Shown: in pieces, positions 1 through 10,711 of the stretch
Layout: each line of letters begins with the position of its first letter
Position numbering within the stretch: position 1 is the stretch's first letter
Assembly (NCBI GenBank): GCA_009760855.2
Contig: WPIO01000127.1
Location: forward strand, 1,022,001 to 1,086,000
Direction: 5' to 3'
DNA: 64,000 bases
Source of the DNA: Cristatella mucedo
Taxonomy: Eukaryota; Bryozoa; Phylactolaemata; Cristatellidae
Notes under the pieces: model-generated
Database searches by the model: none
Seen by the model: the letters and a program-made list of their open reading frames with translations, nothing else
Told to the model about the DNA's origin: nothing
Translations under genes and position numbers: made by a program

Positions 1-1186
1 GCCAGTCGCTCGCCTCCGAGAGGTGAGAGGTATACGCGGCGGAATATAATCGCTGGAGACCAGATTGATTTTTGTAACTGGGATTTCAATTATCTTCCGG
101 CTGAATGTAAGTATGATTTTTCTTACGTTCTGGATTCCCCCATTTCAAATAGCCAGCTCAGCAATCGAACGTTAATATCGGCCTGCTACATGCCCACGCC
201 CACGCCCACACCCACACGAAGGGTACCAATGCGAAACGGCACTAAAGTCACGCTAAAAAAAGTAAAGATAATTGTAAAGTATTTCTAATCATAATTTTGA
301 CAGCTATAGGTAAGGTTTGCGATACATGTGTGATACTAGCCATAGAACTAGCACAAGCGTACGGTTATCTGCGACTTGCTAGCTTCAGCTCGTACCTCTG
401 GACACACCCAAATTGTAGCAGCCTTTCAATGGAGTCGCTGTAACTGTAAGTGCCGTCCACCCCTCCCGTGCTGAGAGTTATGTGACCTGAACGCTGTACT
501 GCACTAAAAAAAAGCTGTTCGTGCTAGTTGTGATTGAACATTGAGTGAAAATCTGAAATTTATAGAATCAGAGCCCCGGCACTGCGAGTAACTGCTAGTG
601 AAGCATATTCCTTGGAGGTCTGCCAAGGAATACGTTTTTTACGACCGTCGCGGATGTAAGCTAAACAATCACTAGACGTTTTCTTATTGCTGTTGGAAAA
701 CACGGCATCTCCTCGAAGAAAAAGAGAAGAGGTTAGAATAAGTATAGAATGTTTTTCCAGGCAGACTTTCCTGGATCTTCTACGGGCGTTGCAGGCACGG
801 CCTCGCGACCTTGACTGGACTGCTTTTAGACTTTGGGTTCGCCCGAGTTCATGAAATTCGGCTGATCCGTCAATCTTAATCTTTTCTCTTTGCCTTTCTG
901 TAATGACAGCACGAGAGTTGCAATCAGCGAAATTCCGAGACAGCTGTAATTGTTGACAGTGCTTGAGGCCAGACAAACTGGATTACCTGCTCTTTCCCCA
1001 GTTGATGGCTTTGATTTGGCCGCTCCAGTGCTCCAATCTTGGCCCTTCGTTTTCGTTATAGCAGCAAGCTGAATTAATTAGATAAATATCTGGAACTGTT
1101 TTTTCCATCCGTTTGAATTGTCCTTCGATTGCCTATGATGGATAAGATTGTCCATGTTGCTAAGCATAACACAGCCCTAGGTAGAG
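1..1186. other. No recognised feature
   Basis: No coding region, RNA gene or family repeat was recognised here. There is a short C/A-rich run near 190-220 (repeats of CCCACG/CCCACA). An open frame on the minus strand at 560-976 has no familiar motif and is probably chance. Confidence 0.4.
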
Positions 1187-2170
1187 ATTTATTAACTGAA
1201 TGCTTGCCTTGCCGACATTCGATCGTGGATGTCGGCAAACTTCTTGAATCTAGATGACGATGACATCGAACTGCTGCTCATAGGACACCCTAAGCATGTG
1301 GCTAGATGAAAAGGCTTAGCTCTTCTAATAGGTGATACTGTTGTGCGACCATCACCACGTGCTCAAAATTTAGGTGTCGTTTTCGACAGCTGCCTAAATT
1401 TTAAAAGCTTCATTCAGAAGACTTTCTGCATCTAGCCATCACGTCCGATCCCTATCTAGTATTAGGAGCTGTCTTCCACAATGGCTAGCAAAAGATTTAA
1501 CTAGCTCCTTAGCTCTGTCTCGGCTTGATTATAATAATTCCTTTTTGGCTGGGCTACCAAAAAAGCAACTAGGCCACTGCAAATGGCTATGACTATGGTT
1601 TCAAGACTAGTTTTCGAGTCCCGGAGGTTTGAGCACGCATCTCCTTTGCTAAAACAGCTAGGATGGCTGCCGGTTGATCAACGGATACAGTGCAAAGTTC
1701 TTACGCTGACCCACAAGGCCCGCCACGGCTTGGCTTCTCCATACCTAGCTGAGCTGCTGCACGAGTTTTAGCCTTATCGTTCCCTCAGGTCCTGCATGGA
1801 CAATAAATTAGCTGTTCCACTCCTGTGCTCAAAGACCGTTGGCGACAGAAGCTTTAGCTCTGCAGGTCCTAGACTGTGGAACTAACTTCCACGATTCTTA
1901 CACAACGTCAACTACTCTCCTGCTGCCGACTATGGTTCATCCCTTTCAGCGGTCCCGAGCTGCTACTTCCATGCTACTCACTACTTCAACTGCTCTCCTG
2001 ACTCTGCTATGCTTCTCACTTTCTTATTGTTGCGTGAGACAAAGTCTATTGGCTACCGAATGCATACCGAAAGCCGCTTAGGCTGTGAGTGCGCTATGCA
2101 AAACCCTCCTGCATAACACCCACATAGTCTATATGGCTTTGTGGAGTTACAGACTGAGATACATTACATT
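1187..2170 (+). mobile_element. LINE family 2 copy, 3' part, decayed
   Basis: This aligns by eye along its whole length with the better copy at 34440-35548. It carries the C-terminal half of a reverse transcriptase reading frame, broken by frameshifts and stops; the readable piece at 1583-1771 has the L-GWLPV-QR and HGLA-PYLAELL motifs of L2/CR1-like elements. The copy ends with the family 3' tail: GCGCTATGCAAAACCCTCC, then a short stem-loop (TAAC..CCACA / TGTGG..GTTAC), then GAGATACATTACATT. It lacks the 5' part of the element, as expected from incomplete reverse transcription. Confidence 0.85.
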
Positions 2171-2469
2171 ATTTTATATTAGAATGTGGGAATGGCTCTA
2201 TAGATGTTTTTCTTATTACTATTGTCAGCGAACATGGTTGGGCAGTTGGCTGCATCAGCAGTAAATTCGTGGGGATGTTTGCTGACTGCTCATATAAGCT
2301 CTCACAGGGCATGTATATACAAGGCGTACATGACCCGGGGGACTTGAAGTTAAATACTTTGTTTGAAGTCAAGTATTATGTAGTTTAATAGTTTGACCAC
2401 CCCCTGATCTGGCCATCAAACTTGACCGAGCCCAGAAGCTCCATGGGAGCTTTCATTGGAAGATCCGAG

Positions 2470-2620
2470 CTGGTTTGGCCCAGTGGTTAAGGTGCTTGCC
2501 CCAGGGACCGATGTCTGGCCGAGGTCGTGGCCTTGAGCCCCGTGGCATATGCAAAGCACCCGAATAGAGAATAAGTTTTCTTAGGGCGCTATACAAGTGA
2601 ATTAATTGTATTAAGATATG
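2470..2620 (+). mobile_element. SINE1 (tRNA-derived SINE)
   Basis: A tRNA-like head has an A-box-like TGGCCCAGTGGTTAAGG and a degraded B box (ccTTGAGCCCC). The tail reads GAATAGAGAATAAGTTTTCTTAGGGCGC, then TATACAAGTGAATTA. The tail resembles the 3' hairpin of LINE family 1 in this window. Other copies lie near 7173, 9512 (minus), 43366 and 49796. Confidence 0.75.
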
Positions 2621-3088
2621 TCACTCGAGCAATCAGCCAATCATGAGAGCACCTGTCAATCAACCTGTAAATGACCCAAGCTTCCTCCTCGACACTCGAG
2701 TATCTCACCAGACATGCTGTTAAAATCACCGGGGAGAGTGCCAGGCACGAGTGTAAAGTATCGCTTCATTCCAACAGCCGTCCTGCAGACACGAGCTGAA
2801 ACCTCTGTACTTGGAGCTTGCAATATGCTGCAATGAGAGCAGTAGCCGGATGTTCTCACATCGTCCACGTATGCGGTCCAGTAAAGCCAAGTACTCTCAA
2901 CTTAGCATTCACACTCCCACACCGATGACTGCTGCAGAGGCACCATTCGCCACACGCTATGAGTGCTGAAGTAGTCGGGCTTGCTGCCAATCGCTGCAGC
3001 AAGGCTAGCTTTTTGCAAAGCTGTTTGATCATTTTAGTCATCTATCAGATACCGTGGATGGCGGCTAAGTTCCACGACAGGAAATCTC

Positions 3089-3154
3089 AGGGTCAAGCAA
3101 TGGCTAGATCAGGGTCAGGCAATGGCTAGATCAGGGTCAGGCAATTGCTAGCGT
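3089..3154. repeat. 22-bp minisatellite, 3 copies
   Basis: Three consecutive units of CAGGGTCAGGCAATGGCTAG plus AT, with few differences between units. No gene is visible nearby. Confidence 0.8.
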
Positions 3155-4319
3155 GATGGCACGATGGATAGAGCAGCTTGCACACCATTGCAGGGAGAGA
3201 CACTGAAACGGCTGCGCCAGCTAAACCAGCCAGATTATGGCGGATGTTTATTATTTGCAATTATGTGATTGCTCTATAATTTTCTACCGAGGCCGTATAA
3301 AAAGCCGGTGCCCTGAGATAGGCAGGATTTGGGATTCGAGACTCGGAGCAGTGGCATTGGATCTGATTTTGAGCTTTATGCCACAGAGCCGTTGGCTTCG
3401 TCGCAGTCACTGTTGAACGCCTGCAGCCGTCCACCTTAGTCAAATGGACTTGTCGGCATTACGGATATGGACTTGATATGTCAAGATATGAGTGCTCTAA
3501 CGTGACTAGCCGTTAGCCGTCTATCAACCGATGCCACATTCCCTTGCAGAAAGCTCGGCAGTCTCAAAATGGGCAACATTTACAGGTTTTCTACATTTTT
3601 TACCTTGTCTTTGACCTTCCCAAGGTTGTCTGCCACATCCTTTACCTTGTCGTTGACCTCTCCAAGCCTGCATCCCGTCGGCTTTGCATAATACTTATGG
3701 CTTGGCCAGTCCGGCCCGCCGTACTCCCATGACGGCTGGCTCAATTACAAAGTGTGCATTTGATCCCGAGTGTCCGGTGTCCAGTGCGCCCTTATCTACC
3801 TCAGTGCATTTGCTCTGCTGGTGCTTTGCCAGGCTGATGCAAACCGGCTTATGCAAACCAATTGTCGCCTCACTGGTCGACAATGCCTCAGCAAAGGCAG
3901 GTGTCTGTGCAATCTTATGCTAATCGACTGAGTATTGCACGATGACTAAGATCCTACAGCAGAGAGCACTTCCCTTTGCCATTTCTTTCTTCTGATTTGC
4001 TAGTTTTTGCCATGGTACCGAGATCGTCAGAGAGCAAGTTGCAGACAGACGAGAGTATGCTAGCCCGATCTCTCTCGACCCCTGACCAGGCTTACCTGAC
4101 CGGCTGCTTTATTGCTGGCGATAGAGAACAGCAAGTTGAGCAGCAGTTTCTTGGAGAAGTGCTTATCCAAGCCCACCGGCGCATGTCTCCGACAGGATCT
4201 CATGTCTGCGCTAAAGCAGCAGCAGCCTCCTGCACAGCGACAATTCTCTGACTGCGATGCAGCTCCTTACTCTACGACTAAAGGACAGCAGCAGCTGTGT
4301 CATGTAGAGCTCTCACATT
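3155..4319. other. No recognised feature
   Basis: No gene, RNA or repeat was recognised. The open frames on both strands are short, overlap one another and lack recognisable motifs. Confidence 0.4.
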
Positions 4320-4322
4320 CAC

Positions 4323-4325
<3 letters not shown>

Positions 4326-4360
<35 letters not shown>

Positions 4361-4692
4361 TCACTTGATAAAGCGCCCTCAGAGAACTTAATCTCTCTCT
4401 CTAGGCGCTTTACATTTGCTGTAAAGTGAAATGCAATTGAATGGTAAGTAAAATCATGCTTGAAAAACAAACGAAATGAATAATATGGTTAGGGGTGACA
4501 TGCACAGGGTCAGCATGCAAATGTGGTTAGTGGCAGCATGCACAGTGTCAGCACGCATAAGCACATCGAGGACGAATCACAGGGACCCACTAAATGCTGT
4601 CCTAAATAGGTGTGTTTTTAGGTTCCTTTTAAATGTGGTCAGTTCAGGGGATGTTCTGATGCAGGTCGGGAGGGAGTTCCAGGCTTTGAGAG
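4326..4692 (-). mobile_element. LINE family 1, 5'-truncated copy
   Basis: On the minus strand this is the last ~370 bp of LINE family 1: the end of the reverse transcriptase frame, the 3' untranslated region, the terminal hairpin (TAAAGCGCC pairing with GGCGCTTTA) and a (TTA)n tail. A 6-bp direct repeat, CACTTA, lies at 4320-4325 and again at 4693-4698 and is a candidate target-site duplication. The TAA microsatellite at 4324-4360 is the tail of this insertion, not an independent repeat. Confidence 0.85.
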
Positions 4693-4944
4693 CACTTAGC
4701 GTCCTTTGCTAATATACAAACGCTGCTATCCATTCTGGCATCTCCATTCCGGCTGCCTATTGTTGTTATTCCATTTCAAATTACTATATCGGCTGTGCTC
4801 ATGCTTTAGCTATGCTTCTTGCTTCTTCTACCGAGCATGTGGTGCTGTGTTGTCTTGCTACCAATTGCAAACCTCGATTCACTTAGGCTGTCAGTGCAGT
4901 GTGTGGAAATCTGCCCAACCTTGATCGAAGCTTAGTTGCTAAGG

Positions 4945-5035
4945 CTTTGAGTGCGCTATAGAAAATCCTCCTGCATAACACCCTCTCGGTCTTTGTGGCA
5001 TTGTGGAGTCACAGACAGAGATACATTACATTAAT
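4945..5035 (+). mobile_element. LINE family 2 tail fragment
   Basis: Only the 3' tail is present: TTTGAGTGCGCTATAGAAAA, the CCTGCATAACACC stretch, then GTGGAGTCACAGAC and GAGATACATTACATTAA. It matches the ends of the copies at 1187-2170 and 34440-35548. Confidence 0.75.
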
Positions 5036-6601
5036 ACTCACGACTTCATAGCACTAAAGCAAGCAATCTCAGACAAGGCAGCAGGAGCTCGGAATTTAAA
5101 ATTTAGGTGTTACTTAAGGCTGTTTAGCCTCTAATAAGATACAGAGCTCGGTCCCACTTGCCACCTCATGAGTAATCTGCTCAACTGCAGTCGAGCATGA
5201 GAATGAAATTGAGCTCTAACATGCAGACCCTGCTTATAGCGATGGCTCGATGCAATATTTGGATTACTTTTGAAATAGTTTCCGATTTACGTTTGTATTT
5301 ACGCATCACCTAATCTCACCAGGTCAACGTCTACCAGTGATAATGATGAAGATGGCAGCATGTAGACAGCATGTAGTTTTGCAGCTCTTTGTACAAGCTC
5401 TTTGTGGTTTGAATTGATCCTGGGACTTATTGTACTGTAGCTCATCTGCCATGAAAAGGCAGAGCTACAGGTTTGGTCGTCTGTCTGCATCCCGAAGACT
5501 TGTATGGAGAGGATGCAAATTTAGTAACTGCCCTGTCTGTGTACTGGCTGTTTTTGCATGCTTCGTTCGCTGGGAGCAATGCAGCCAAACTGAGAAGATG
5601 AAGACCTTGAGACCAATTGTAGCGTGCTTGGCCATGGCTCCCAAGCATTTCACTGTAGTCGTGAGCACGTTGGATTTTTTCCAATTTCTTACTGCTGTCC
5701 GGCTGTTGAGCACTCCCTGTTGGACACTTCCTGCTGGGCACTTGCTGGCGATTTTGAGTCGGCTACCGGTACAGCAGTGCTCTCTCTGGCCTGCCCTGAG
5801 GCAAGCAGCCCGGCCACTGTGGCCGGCTCAGTAGTTGTCAGTAATACACCCTGGCCGGCCAGAGGCCGCTGAGCTGAAAACGAACGAGTATTGTGTCAGC
5901 ACTTGTGTCAGCATGTGTGTCAGCTGATCGATCTCCTTGATCGCTGCTGAGTACCCTCTGCTGTGGTGGCTTGGTCCTGTCCGCTGTGATTCTCGTCTGC
6001 CCCTGCGTGCAGTATCCGGTCACCGATGATACTTCAAAGCATCAAGGTAGTCTGTATCTCCTCACTTCTATCGGATCGAGCAGCAAGCTGCAGTGATCCA
6101 TTCACCGTCCATTCGTGACAAACTTATGGCAGCCGAACGTGTTCCTGGCCTGTATTGTGTAGGTTTGCACTGAAGCACTCGCAGCTCATTCTGAAATCAT
6201 GGCCGCGTGCAGTACTTGCTTGTGTGCCTCTTTGTACCTGCAACGCATCATTGCTCTGCTGAAGCCTTTATCGTCGAACATTGGGGACCTTTACATTAAT
6301 CTCTGCTTTTAAGAACTCGATGCTATTGTCAAACAGATACACATGACTGCAGTAAGGATTTTGTGGCAAAAAACGGGTGAATAATTTTCATGAGGTCACT
6401 GGGTCGATCTCAAATTCTTCTGCAGGAAGGCTAGATGGGTGTGTCGGCAGCACCCCCACCTCTGTCGGCCGGTCGTAGCTGGCTTTCTCTCACTCTCTCG
6501 CCGTTTAACAACCGTTATAGCTATGTTTGTTACCACCAGGGCTGGTATCTATGAAAATTCCGAATGATCTGAGTTTATATCCGGCAACCAGCATTGGCGT
6601 A
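5036..6601. other. No recognised feature
   Basis: About 1.5 kb without a recognised gene or family repeat. The frames around 5430-5870 overlap on both strands and show no domain motif. Confidence 0.4.
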
Positions 6602-6649
6602 GTGAGTGCAGTTAAGCAATAGCACAGTCAAAGCCGTTATAACCCAGAA

Positions 6650-6804
6650 GATAGTAGTTGACCCAGTAAGGTGCTTGCTCTTCACGACCGATGTCGTGGG
6701 TTAGAATCCTTCAGTGGGCAATACTTTGTTGCCAACTGCAAGCGGTTGTGATAGCTGACAAGGCTCTTCTGCCGCTATACAAATGATGCTGTTAAATCAG
6801 CTAA
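6650..6804 (+). mobile_element. SINE2 (tRNA-derived SINE)
   Basis: This is a second tRNA-related family. The head has CCCAGTAAGGTGCTTGCTC and a B-box-like GGGTTAGAATCC. It is followed by the diagnostic CAAGCGGTTGTGATAGC and the 3' end CTGCCGCTATACAAATGATG, then CTGTTAAATCAGCTAA. Further copies are at 23239, 37335, 38028 and 40187 (minus). An exact 18-bp direct repeat (GTGAGTGCAGTTAAGCAA) flanks the area at 6602 and 6822. Confidence 0.75.
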
Positions 6805-6847
6805 AATTCATCTACTATTGTGTGAGTGCAGTTAAGCAACAGTATGG

Positions 6848-6980
6848 TTAATAATAATAATAATAATAATGCACTTGATAAAGCGCCCTCAGAGAACTTA
6901 ATCTCTTTCTAGGCGCTTTACATTTGCTGCAAAGTGATACGCAATAGAATAGTAAGTAAAATCATGCTTGAAAAACAAAC
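6848..6980 (-). mobile_element. LINE family 1, very short insertion with target duplication
   Basis: Only the last ~130 bp of LINE family 1 are present: the (TTA)n tail, the terminal hairpin and part of the 3' UTR. It is flanked by AGTATGG at 6841-6847 and 6981-6987; adding the shared AAC gives a 10-bp match. It belongs to the same subfamily as the copies at 24162 and 57394, sharing the diagnostic AAAGTGATACGCAATAGAAT. Confidence 0.9.
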
Positions 6981-7172
6981 AGTATGGCCAGTGCTGTTAA
7001 GCAATGTTTAGTGTGCACCTTGGACTGGCGGGAGTCGTCCACATAGGATGAGCAGGTTTGTTATGGTGGAGACTTTTACTTCTTGTTTATTCTCTTTACA
7101 GTTTTCAGCATTGTGACACTTTCTAGTTCACGTTTTCAGCTAGTGACATTTCAGCTAGTGACACTTTGCTGC

Positions 7173-7330
7173 CCTGGCTGTGGCCGAGTGGCTACGGTGC
7201 TCGTCTTTAACGTCGGGGGACCAGGTGAATGCATTTGATCACCTAAGTCGTGGGCTTGAGCCCCCACGGCTTAAGTGAAGCATCCGAATAGAGATTACGT
7301 TCTCTTAGGGCGTTACGTAAAATAAATTAT
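7173..7330 (+). mobile_element. SINE1 copy
   Basis: The A-box-like TGGCCGAGTGGCTACGG and B-box-like GGGCTTGAGCCCC are followed by the family tail AATAGAGATTACGTTCTCTTA and GGGCGTTACG. The copy carries an extra ~20-bp segment between the boxes compared with the copy at 49796. Confidence 0.7.
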
Positions 7331-7714
7331 ACTTTTATTTATCTATTTTGTACTAATAAATCGGCCTTCGCATAGCTCCCTAAGAGAAGAAGAACTCTTT
7401 GTAGCTTTACGAAAGTTCGATAGCAATGAGAACTGAAGAGATGTGCTTTGACCCAGTGACAATGTGACCCTGTGAGAACTGAATTTTTGGTTGCTTTAAA
7501 GATGCAGGAATGGAATCATGTTAGTTTATTAGTGATAGCTTGCATAATTTCAGCAGTCCTAAGCACACCAGAGGCTAGTCGCACAGATGGATTGAGTGCT
7601 TTAAGGAAAACGCAGATTTCTTCTGCTTCCCTCTGGTCTTCTCTAGTCGTTGAAGTTGCTCATTCCGAAAGGACACAAAGTGCTTCTTACCACTGGCCGA
7701 TAGAGAATAGCAAT

Positions 7715-7785
7715 ATAATAATACATTTGATGTGTCGCTCTCAGAGAACTCAATTTCTTCCTACGAACTTTACATTTTAGTTATG
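7715..7785 (-). mobile_element. LINE family 1 tail remnant
   Basis: A degraded 3' end is visible: AATAATAATACATTTGATG, TCTCAGAGAACTCAATTTCT and a degraded TTTACATTT. The hairpin sequence is partly eroded, so this is an old copy. Confidence 0.55.
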
Positions 7786-8440
7786 AGTGAGACGGTTCGA
7801 GCTGGCTACCGACTGTCGCAGGTTTATGGGTCATCGCACCAAAAAAAAATGGCAGAGAGGAAAGAGATTGCCAGAGAATGACCCGGGGTCACTTCTCTGC
7901 CACTTCCGTTTGGGAGCATGCTACGTAGCTCATCTCTAGAAAATCTCCAATCAATATGCCAGATCTCTACTCGCGGCCGCGGTCGACCGGAACCCAAAGC
8001 TCAATTCTTTCGTGCATCACGAAATCGGGTCCTCTTGGCTGGTCACAGCAGCGAGGCTTTTCCTTCCGTGTTTTAGCCTCCTTTTGGCTTGCTACGGAAA
8101 TTTTGCTGGAGTGCTAATGCCATCGAGGTGGTTGAGCAGACATGTAGTTTGAACTGTTCTATTCTGCCAATCTCAATATGGAGACTTGTTAAATTTCGAG
8201 CCCTGGCACGATGAGATATTAATGAAATATATACCTTGCTTATTTCTATTCGCTTGTCATATTGTCTTGTAGTAACGTAGGGGTCGGCTGATTCCTTAGT
8301 TTAATTTATGTAGCAGCAGAAGAGCAATTGTAGCAATCATCACAGCCTGCAATGTCACAGAACATTTGCTTACTGCTAGACTCGGCCCCACAGCCTGTGT
8401 CATAAAGTTTCGTGAGAAGCTTACTCCCGAGCTAATACCC

Positions 8441-8441
<1 letters not shown>

Positions 8442-8522
<81 letters not shown>
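8442..8522. repeat. (TA)n microsatellite
   Basis: About 80 bp of uninterrupted TA dinucleotides. It is followed at 8568-8601 by a perfect inverted repeat. Confidence 0.95.
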
Positions 8523-8523
<1 letters not shown>

Positions 8524-8567
8524 TCATACCCAGAGAGCCAGAGCTCGCTTTTCATCTTATGGGCTGC

Positions 8568-8601
8568 ATATATGCCTTCTAAGTTATTAGAAGGCATATA
8601 T
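8568..8601. repeat. Perfect 15-bp inverted repeat
   Basis: The arms are ATATATGCCTTCTAA (8568-8582) and its exact reverse complement (8587-8601) around a 4-nt GTTA loop. A partial third copy (GGGCCTTCTAATAACTT) follows at 8611-8627. No gene is adjacent, so this is not read as a terminator. Confidence 0.8.
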
Positions 8602-8814
8602 ATAGCATATGGGCCTTCTAATAACTTGAACGACCGTATCCGTTCTACTTCATTAACCGAAATTGCATCTGAGGAGTTGGAGATTATTTTAAAAAAGCCA
8701 AACGGCTGAGAGCCATCTTCGATTGAATTGAGTAGTGAATTCTGCCTCGAATCTGCGGAATGACCCCAAAAGTCCCGGTAAAGTCTTGCCAGTGCTCTGC
8801 CGATTAGGCTGACG

Positions 8815-8896
8815 CTAATAATAAGAATAATAATAATGCACTTGATAAAGCGCCCTCAGAGCACTCAATCTCTCTCTCTCTAGGCTCTAGACGCTA
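8815..8896 (-). mobile_element. LINE family 1 tail fragment
   Basis: A TAA-rich tail is followed by GCACTTGATAAAGCGCCCTC, AGAGCACTCAATCTCTCTC and TAGGCTCTAGACGC. These are the last ~80 bp of LINE family 1 in reverse orientation. Confidence 0.75.
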
Positions 8897-9511
8897 TTAT
8901 CGTTCCACTCCACTCAAGTCAGGGCTCGCATGTTTTGCTTTTAAATTCCTTTTCTTTTGCACTCAAACTGAATCCCGATGTACTTCGCGAATATTCAAGC
9001 TCGTTTTTAATCGTGTATATATGGCGTCGTGTTGCATCCGTTACGTCTGCTGCACCCGACTAATGCATGGTCCGATATTGGGTAAAACTCCAGTGTCATT
9101 CGACTTTCCTGAGTCAGCTGACTGAATATGCCGTCTGCAGCATCGGTTGCAAGCAAAGCAATAATGCTATAATGATAAGATGATGGAAGGCCGCCTTGGT
9201 GCATAAAAGAAAGTCAAAGAAAACTTCAGCGAGAACGATTCGGCGGCGACACAAAGCACTCTTGGAGCGAGCGGAAGATGAAGCAGTGGAAGCGAGTGCT
9301 ACGAGTTCTAGGCACTTTATACACTTTAGCAAGCGCTCCGCGCCGCCGGCGGAAGTGAAGCGATGCTTGAAGAGTCTCATCCTTAGCGCCCGCCCACCTA
9401 GTGCAGGCCGAAGCTGGCGCCTCGCAGACTACGGTTTTGATCGGCTGAGGACACGTCGCTCGCCAAGGTTGCTTCGCATGCTTCTCCAGCCTTCTCTGTT
9501 GGGCTGCAAGT

Positions 9512-9722
9512 CATAATAATAATAATAATAGTAATTCACTTGTATAGCGCCCCAAGAGAACTTAATCTCTATTCAGGCGCTTCACACGTGCCTCAGGGCT
9601 CGAGTCCACGACCTCGAGCCTCGGTCCCCGGGGCTCGAGCACCTTGACCGCTGGACCAGACCTTGGTCCCCGGGGCTCGAGCACCTTGACCGCTGGACCA
9701 GACCAGGATCGCTAATCCTGGT
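9512..9722 (-). mobile_element. SINE1 copy with duplicated head
   Basis: Read on the minus strand, this has a tRNA-like head (GGTCCAGCGGTCAAGGTGCT), the B-box region (GGACTCGAGCCC) and the LINE-like tail AAGCGCCTGAATAGAGATTA, AGTTCTCTTGGGGCGCTATA. The tail keeps the outer (AGCGCC/GGCGCT) and inner (AGAGA/TCTCT-like) hairpin stems and ends in a TTA-type tail. The head is duplicated in tandem with a 42-bp period (9623-9706), giving two A-box regions. Confidence 0.8.
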
Positions 9723-10233
9723 CTGGCCCTCATATCTTGGACCGGGGCTTCTTCATAACTGACTCCCAAAGTCAGATAGTCGCTAAGCTGGACGGGTATA
9801 TTGCAGGGTAGTGAGTGACACGTAGGTGGCATCGATGGTTGCAAGCCGAGTAATAGGCTCGGCTGGTGGCTTTCGGGCCGGCGGCTTTCTAAAAAGAAAA
9901 CGACCGTTCGCTGTCTCCGCGCCCGCTATCGCTATCCGCCTCCGAGAAATTGATGTGTAAATCCTCGCCCCAAACGACGCAGGTCGACTGATGGCTCAAC
10001 ATTGGAAGGGCTTTTGATCGTCGTTATTAGGATGTCGGTAGCATGCCCCGTGACAAATCGAAGTACTGATTTACTGGTTTGGGGCGAAGTTGAAGGGGTT
10101 ACGTGTACTTTTCTTTTTAGTTTGCTGCGCCTTCATTACTGACGGATATTCTACTTGGCCGCAGATGCATGCCGATCAAGGTGACTAAAGTAAGCAGAAC
10201 TCGGCCAAGTGTCTAACCCTGGCACTGTTAGAA

Positions 10234-10711
10234 ATGGCCAAGTTTCTCGGCTTGGAGATACCACAGCGTGAGCAGTGTCTGCAGACGTTGGCTGTTCTGC
10301 TGTGGTGGTCGGGTCTGCTCTTTTCGGGTTTAGGATGGCCAGCGGTGCTCCTCGCCCTGCTTTTCACAAGGCTCTACTGGGTGCCTTTCCTATACTTGGC
10401 TTGGTATGTTTACGACTGGGGTCAGCAACGACGGGGAGGCAGACGTGCCCAGTGGTTTCGTCGTCTGGGAGTCTGGCGCCATTACTGTAGCTACTTTCCT
10501 CTGGTTCTCACAAAGACTGCCGACCTCGATCCTGGAAAGTCGTACATCTTTGGTTGCCATCCGCATGGCTTCATGTGCATGAGCTTCTTCGGCCATTTTG
10601 CGACAGAGGGCAGCGGATTCTCGCAGAGATTTCCAGGCATCGTGCCGCATCTCGTCGCTCTCGAAGCGCAAGGGAGTTTCCCGGTACACCGCGAGCTCTT
10701 CATGGCGGCAG
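10234..10711 (+). CDS. Gene A exon 1
   Basis: This encodes residues 1-159 plus one base of codon 160: the membrane-anchoring N-terminus and the HPHG active-site motif. The donor is GCAG|GTGAGT, a near-perfect consensus. Reading past the donor gives non-homologous sequence. Confidence 0.93.

Noticed and set aside
6602-6839. 18-bp direct repeat as a target duplication of the SINE2 copy
   Set aside because: The repeats lie 48 bp before and 17 bp after the SINE ends, so they do not abut the element.
7922-7988. Cluster of XbaI, BglII, NotI and SalI sites resembling a cloning linker
   Set aside because: NotI sites also occur by chance at 42310 and 42836 in native sequence, no vector backbone is visible, and the spacing does not match a polylinker I can name.
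9196-9516. Basic 106-codon frame (KRKSKKTSARTIRRRHKALLE) as a transposase or ribosomal-type protein
   Set aside because: It has no ATG start and no second conserved motif. The lysine/arginine-rich head alone is not evidence.
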